From NCBI GenBank assembly GCA_003427395.1, contig BFEA01000531.1, positions 433,684 through 476,235 on the forward strand: DNA of 42,552 bases. The letters are read 5' to 3'. This document shows, piece after piece, positions 38,113-42,552 of this stretch (the first letter of the stretch is position 1; each line of letters starts with the position of its first letter). Position numbers and translations under genes: made by a program. The notes under the pieces are model-generated. The model searched no databases. It was given only the letters and a program-made list of their open reading frames with translations, and was not told where the DNA came from. This stretch comes from Chara braunii. Taxonomy: Eukaryota; Streptophyta; Charophyceae; Charales; Characeae.

Positions 38113-40620
38113 TTTGCACTCTCTGCACCCCATCCTGTACAATCGTCGAGAAAAAAGGTGGAGAAGGCAAGAACGCAAGGAAATGGGGGAGCAGAGAGGG
38201 AAATGGTGAGGAACGGGGGTTTCCGTTCGTCACAGCGCTTGGTTCGTGCGGACAATGGGCGTGGTCGGTTCGGACTCCTCAGGCCTCGTTGTTAGGTTCG
38301 TCAAAACCGCGAGGGCATCCTGGCGAGGGACTTCCGACGACGGGGTGCGTCGCGGGAACCAACGTCCGGAAGCTGGCCGGGAATGCGCCCTCGTTGCGGG
38401 AAAGTTCGGGGAGCCGGGCTGCCCCTTCGTACCCCAAGACTAACCTTCGTCAGGAGCACGAGTTCCCTTGGCGACACCAGCGGCAATTAAACTGAGGTCG
38501 CCACGTGGCGTGGGCCGCTGACCAGGGTAACATCGTCAGGTCGGTGTAGGGCAATATTAGAGGTGGGGAGGAAAAACGATCAATCAACACGAACCCACTC
38601 CCTCCAATGTGGCACGCCCTGGCGGGGTTGAGCCAATGGACTTGCTCAGTTCGTCGCAGAGTGCTCCGTACGTCCACCTCGCAGTACATGCTATCGCCAT
38701 TTGCGATGGGGAAGGTCGGTAGCGCTTCGTGACGAACCGAGTCACAGGACGGGCACGGGCGAGGACCCGTGCTCACGTCCGCCGAGGGCAACTACGGCTC
38801 CATGCAAAGGGCGCCAGGCTCCCTTCCCCACCCTTGCTTTCTCTCTTCTTCACCTCTGGATTGCGAGCGTAGGACGACAGTCGCCCGTGTCCCTAGGATC
38901 CCGATTAAGGCGCGAAGAGAGGAAGAAAGTTTGTTCGAAGACCACCTACACACATGTGCTACGAGACCAAGGGGTTCATCGGGGAAAAGAGAGGGAAGGG
39001 GGAAGGGGGGGAGGAGGGAGTACGAGGGCCAACATATTCATCCATCCATGTAGACAGACGTCACCCGACACTCCCCAACACACGCATCCTTACACGCACT
39101 CGCATACATCCATCGGAACTTCCCATCAATCCTCCATGGACCTTCACGTTCAACATGTATACAACAGAGTACCCGTCCGTCGGGACATTGCACACATCAC
39201 GCAGAGACAAAGCGGCAATGGAGATAAAAGCGAGTTCCTCCTTATACAAAAGTTTGCAATTGGCTGGCGCCCCGTGCGCAGCCCTCAACCCCTTCTGGAC
39301 CACCGACCACCATAGCCACAAGGCCCTGCCCGGATCGGCGTCAAATCTCCACCACGGTCCCTCCGACTGTCTTACCCCGAGTCTACCGCTAAGCCCGTCC
39401 CTGCGCCGTCACTCCGCCCGTCACTTGGGCTCGTCAAGCCTTTTCGGCGCCGTGGACCTTGCGCATAGCTCGCGCAGCATTGCAGCTGAGATCAAAGAGA
39501 GGGAGAGGAAGGGATTGCAAGAATTTATAGCACAAGAGGCGGTGGGGTGTCAGCGCAAGATGCGGGCAGCATGGGTTGTAGATGAGCAGGACACAAGAAG
39601 GGCCGGGGTCGAGAAGGATCAGCGGGGGCGAGTTGATCAACCCGTGTGTTTGGGGTGTTCGTTCAAGCGGTGTGCGCCTTCCGCCTTCACCGCATTGTTC
39701 CGAGCATCCCAATCACACAGCCAATCATCTCTCGATGGAGGGTAGAGAGAGGATCGGATTTTGCTTGAGGGAAGACGAAGAGGCATGCAAGGAGAAAGCG
39801 CGCGACAAGAAGGGAAGATGGCATTGGGATGCAAAGCGGGGGAAAGGGTTTACGCGGCGTGCAGGAATTCGAAAACAACCGCGCGCGCAAAAGTTCAAAA
39901 TTCCAAAATTCCTACCTATATTAATTCCTAACTGTTTCTTGGGTTCTTGGCGCGGTCGTTATTCGGCCGCGCGAGGGATGGCCTTAGGGGCAGTTCTGGA
40001 AGAAAAAGGAAACCCAATTGCTTAGGCCCCGTACTTCGGGGTTTCCGTGGGATTTTCCCATTAGGGTACGGGAAACCGCGGAGTACGGCTCCTGGCTTAT
40101 CACAAGCCCAGATGGTTACCGATACACTCACCACGACAATGGGTTTGCGAAAGACCTGATGGTTGCAGGTGGTGACAGATGGTTTTAAGATTGTTATAAG
40201 ATGGTTACACACACTCGCCACAGCAGTTATTTTTTCCAAGACCAGGCCAAAACGCGGTTTAGTCCACCTCATCCCCAGCCGTGACGCCAAAATGGTCCCG
40301 AATTCAGCGAGTAGCATCCATCGGAAAGGGGTCAGAAAAGGGGACTTCAGCGTCCCGACTTCAGGGGACCTCGGCGCCCAAGTTCGGCGAGTAGCGTCCA
40401 TTGGAAAGGGTTCAGAAAAAGGGACCTCCCTTCAACGAAACAGCGGCTCTGACGCGCAGTTATTTCCCCAAAGGCCGCGGTTGATGGAGAAACCAAATTT
40501 GGCAAAAACTCTGACACCTCTTCTGGACGTCAAGTTTTGAGATTAAAAGTGTAACCATCCACCTAGCACTCAGCAAATTTGAAAGATTAAAATAAAATAA
40601 AAAAACTTGAAAGATGATGA
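38113..40620. other. GC-rich region, no gene supported
   Basis: Many overlapping ORFs on both strands, none with a recognisable domain or consistent start. Visible structure: an 80-bp tandem duplication at 40301-40430 (TTC(A/G)GCGAGTAGC(A/G)TCCAT), and a short hairpin at 40029-40088 (CCGTACTTCGGGGTTTCC against GGAAACCGCGGAGTACGG, two mismatches). A diverged repeat of the 36510-36600 sequence lies at 40110-40230. Confidence 0.4.
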
Positions 40621-40622
40621 GT

Positions 40623-40623
<1 letters not shown>

Positions 40624-40659
<36 letters not shown>

Positions 40660-41224
40660 CGCATTAAACACATTGGAGATTCCAATCTGACAATACAAAG
40701 CACAGACAGTCTCGCACTTCGAGGCACGAGAGAAATCAGAACACTTCCCATATATGACGAGCACGCAGACGAGCAGCCCCCCATGCAATCAACCATTCCT
40801 TTTCTTGCCCAAGTCTCGTTGCCCAAAATGCATCAAGATACTCACCCACCGATAATAGGGAGAACCGCTGATACAAAATCCGACCCTTCACAACAATCTG
40901 TGTGATACCCCTGGGAGCTTGAGTCGTTGGTTGTAAATTGAACAGCTCAGCAGGTCCGTCAGATATCTTCTTGCTGTCGACCAGAGCTGGCGTCATTTTT
41001 GGTGGATTGAGAAGCTCACCGGGCCCTTCAGATGTCTTCATGATACCCGTAGCAGTTGGCGACGCTTCTTTAGATGATGTCGTAGTTGTAGTTGTAGTAG
41101 AGATAAAATGTAATTCTGCCGGCAAGTGGCTAAACAGCAGTTGCCCCTCCCCCACCCAACCGTCAACCAGTGGAGAAGGTGCTGCTGACGAGTCATGTGA
41201 ATATCCTTCTGTAACTTTATCCAA
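40624..41224 (-). pseudogene. Poly(A)-tailed retrosequence with 162-codon open frame of unknown function
   Basis: A 32-T run (40624-40655) gives a long poly(A) tail in the minus sense, preceded by a short UTR ending CAATGTGTTTAATGCGGTTT. The open frame 41224-40736 has no ATG at its 5' end (truncated). Visible features: a Thr run, two Gly-Pro-(G/A)-E-L-(L/F)-N repeats, and a C-terminal stretch GRILYQRFSLLSVGEYLDAF...EKEWLIAWGAARL. I do not recognise it. Either a 5'-truncated processed host gene or the 3' part of another retroelement. Confidence 0.5.
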
Positions 41225-41239
41225 ATGCTGAGGGAGGAA

Positions 41240-41530
41240 CTAGTTTCTTAGCAGCAGATATCTGGCGCCTGGTACTAGGGCGAAGAGGTTTCCTCCCCTC
41301 CCCTCCCGTAACTACCTGCACAGTCAATCCTCTGGACGCCAGAGTAATCAATGCTGCCAGGTTTCACACAACTTTCGGTATTCATCCTGAATTCATTCTG
41401 TATTCATTTTGTAAAGGGACGCTGGACCCGTTTTCCAGCAGGTGATGCTCCCCACCAATAGACGGTGCCTCTCCCCAGGTGCTAGTGGTGTCTGACCCTG
41501 TCAGCACCGCTAGCACTGCAGGGGGGGGGT

Positions 41531-41565
<35 letters not shown>
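41240..41565 (+). mobile_element. LINE G: 3'-end-only copy with intact hairpin block
   Basis: The homologous segment starts near AGCAGATATCTGGCGCC (matching the LINE A 3' UTR) and runs through CTGGACGCCAG, GGGACGCTGGACCCGTTTTC (41416) and the terminal stem to a 31-A tail (41535-41565). The terminal stem is the best of all copies: GTGCTAGTGGTG pairs with CACCGCTAGCAC with one G-U, and an inner CTGA/TCAG extends it. No TSD was found. Confidence 0.85.
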
Positions 41566-41567
<2 letters not shown>

Positions 41568-42037
41568 TAAGCATGCTCAACCCTTAAGGAGGGGTAGACC
41601 GATGCATGATTGCACAGCAAGCTTGGATGAATGCTGATGTCACATGGCCTCGCTCCACATGCGGCGTTGCTATGGACTACTCTAACCAAACGTGCAAAAT
41701 GAGAATGAACCTACTGCTAGAACATGGAAAGAGAGACACCACCACAATTTTTTCACCTTCATGCACATGTGGTGAGTAGTGGAGTGAAGCCCGTAATGGC
41801 TGATGACATAAAAGCTTTTGACAACGCACTGTGCCCATTACCTGGACTCCAGTGGTGCCTGACCGTTGCGCTCACATCCCACTGCTGTACGTTACAGTAC
41901 TACGACATACTCAAAGCACTTTCATCTCACAAAATCTCGAAACCACGGAGAATTTTTTCTCTCCATGCCCCACTCCGGTGATCTCGAAATCCCACCCATC
42001 CTACCCACCCCACCCATCCCACCCATCCCACCCAAAC
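41566..42037. other. Spacer with a small MITE and a CCCACCCAT run
   Basis: Unique sequence apart from the MITE listed separately and a CCCACCCAT-type repeat (about 42002-42036) that directly precedes the U6 pseudogene. No gene seen. Confidence 0.4.
41645..41793 (+). mobile_element. Small MITE, family copy 3
   Basis: Left end GGCCTCGCTCCACATG; right end, reverse complemented, GGGCTTCACTCCACTACTCA. The interior GTGCAAAATGAGAATGAAC and AGAACATGGAAAGA matches copy 2 (reverse complement) and copy 1. More diverged termini than copy 2; TSD not clear. Confidence 0.65.
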
Positions 42038-42127
42038 GCCCTTTGAGACATCCGTTCAAATTGAAGGGATACAGAGAAGATTAGCAAGGCTGACAGGCTA
42101 AATTCGGGAAACGGTCTATGGTTTTCT
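42038..42127 (+). pseudogene. U6 snRNA pseudogene with internal deletion
   Basis: GAGACATCCGTTCAAATTGA, then GATACAGAGAAGATTAGCA, matches U6 up to and including the ACAGAGA box (42071-42077) and the AGC triad. About 14 nt of the internal stem-loop 5' strand (TGGCCCCTGCGC region) are missing; then GCTGACAGGCT-AAATTCGGGAAACGGTC follows the 3' part of U6. No TATA box or plant USE lies upstream, so this is a pseudogene, probably retroposed. Confidence 0.8.
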
Positions 42128-42420
42128 TTTCCATATTTAAATTTTAAAATTAAGAAAGAAAAAAAAATCAACACCGAATCCAAGTTGTAGGGTTGTCCTA
42201 ATCCTACGGGGAACCCCGTAGCAGCCAGAATTGTGTTCACGAGAGAACATGCAGGGATTGCTCCTGACCTGCAGGTGGGCGATACCGGCCAGGGGACAGC
42301 CGGTAGCATCAGGGACCATGCCAACAGGACCAATCCCTGTGCCGCCCCTCAGGTCCTCTCCCCTACGAACATCAGCGGAGTCTGCTCAATGCCGACCGGG
42401 GGATCCAATTGTCTATCTCT

Positions 42421-42497
42421 AGGTAGTAGTGGTAGGTAGGTAGAGTGAGGTGAAATTGAGAGGAGAATGTAGCTTACTTAAAATTTAAAAAAAAAAA
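42421..42497 (+). mobile_element. 3' end of second retroposon family, copy 3 (diverged)
   Basis: AGGTAGTAGTGGTAGGTAGG, then GTGAGGTGAAATTGAGAGG and an 11-A tract. The upstream 42180-42420 sequence is GC-rich and might be the body, but no protein domain is recognised. Confidence 0.55.
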
Positions 42498-42552
42498 TGG
42501 TAATAATAATAAAAAGAAAGTTGCAGGGTTGAAAGGAGAAAAAAAAAAGGGG

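Noticed and set aside
37771-38135. hAT termini beginning CAAGGCTACACGAC at 37774, similar to CATGGCTACG
   Set aside because: No inverted partner and no 8-bp TSD found on the right side.
1-42552. LTR retrotransposons
   Set aside because: No pair of long direct repeats, primer-binding site, integrase or protease motifs were recognised.

Overview
This window looks like transposon-rich, non-genic nuclear DNA from a green-lineage eukaryote. Three things point there. (1) It holds several L1-like non-LTR retrotransposons (LINEs) with poly(A) tails, a plant-style ORF1 (CCHC zinc knuckle) and an ORF2 with an APE endonuclease, a reverse transcriptase and a plant-type zf-RVT zinc finger. (2) The U2 snRNA pseudogenes begin AUACCUUUCUCGG, the plant-type 5' end, not the animal AUCGCUUCUCGG. 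(3) Long A/T homopolymers, microsatellites and inverted-repeat DNA elements fill the rest. A streptophyte (land plant or charophyte alga) fits; the sequence does not let me name the species. I find no convincing intact host gene, tRNA, rRNA or CRISPR.

Layout: 1-3.4 kb holds GC-rich tandem repeats, including three 120-bp units that each carry a TATA-like box. At 3.4-5.0 kb are a poly(A)-tailed U2 pseudogene, a 165-bp retroposon with a 16-bp target-site duplication (TSD) and a 558-bp element with perfect 20-bp terminal inverted repeats (TIRs). LINE A fills 5.03-13.39 kb on the minus strand and is the most complete element (ORF1, ORF2, structured 3' end). From 13.4 to 18.3 kb is pyrimidine-rich DNA, a 35-bp triplication, a palindrome-bearing element around a (GA)n gap, and tandem duplications. 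LINE C (plus) is at 18.3-20.4 kb, LINE B (minus) at 20.6-26.56 kb, a TTA-flanked MITE at 26.57-27.03 kb and LINE D (plus, with a 661-N gap) at 27.03-29.2 kb. Then come a rearranged U2 pseudogene array, a small MITE, LINE E (minus), a hAT-like element with an 8-bp TSD (31.81-32.78 kb), LINE F (minus), a second hAT-like element (35.59-36.35 kb), minisatellites, a poly(A)-tailed retrosequence, LINE fragment G and a U6 pseudogene.

The most interesting signal is the LINE family. Its copies share a 3'-terminal RNA architecture: a small hairpin, a second hairpin within the common GGGACGCTGG...poly(A) block, and a third further upstream. Stems differ between copies by compensatory or wobble changes. 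A short retroposon carries only the last ~165 bp, as expected of a SINE-like parasite. The ORF1 reading frame appears to run about 1,109 codons, interrupted by three stop codons, with a C-terminal domain conserved in LINE B. ORF2 ends in a conserved FPDPFPPP-type tail. A second theme is a set of short DNA elements whose ends are packed with element-specific short palindromes (TCCGGA; CGAACGTTCG; AACGCATATGCGTT).
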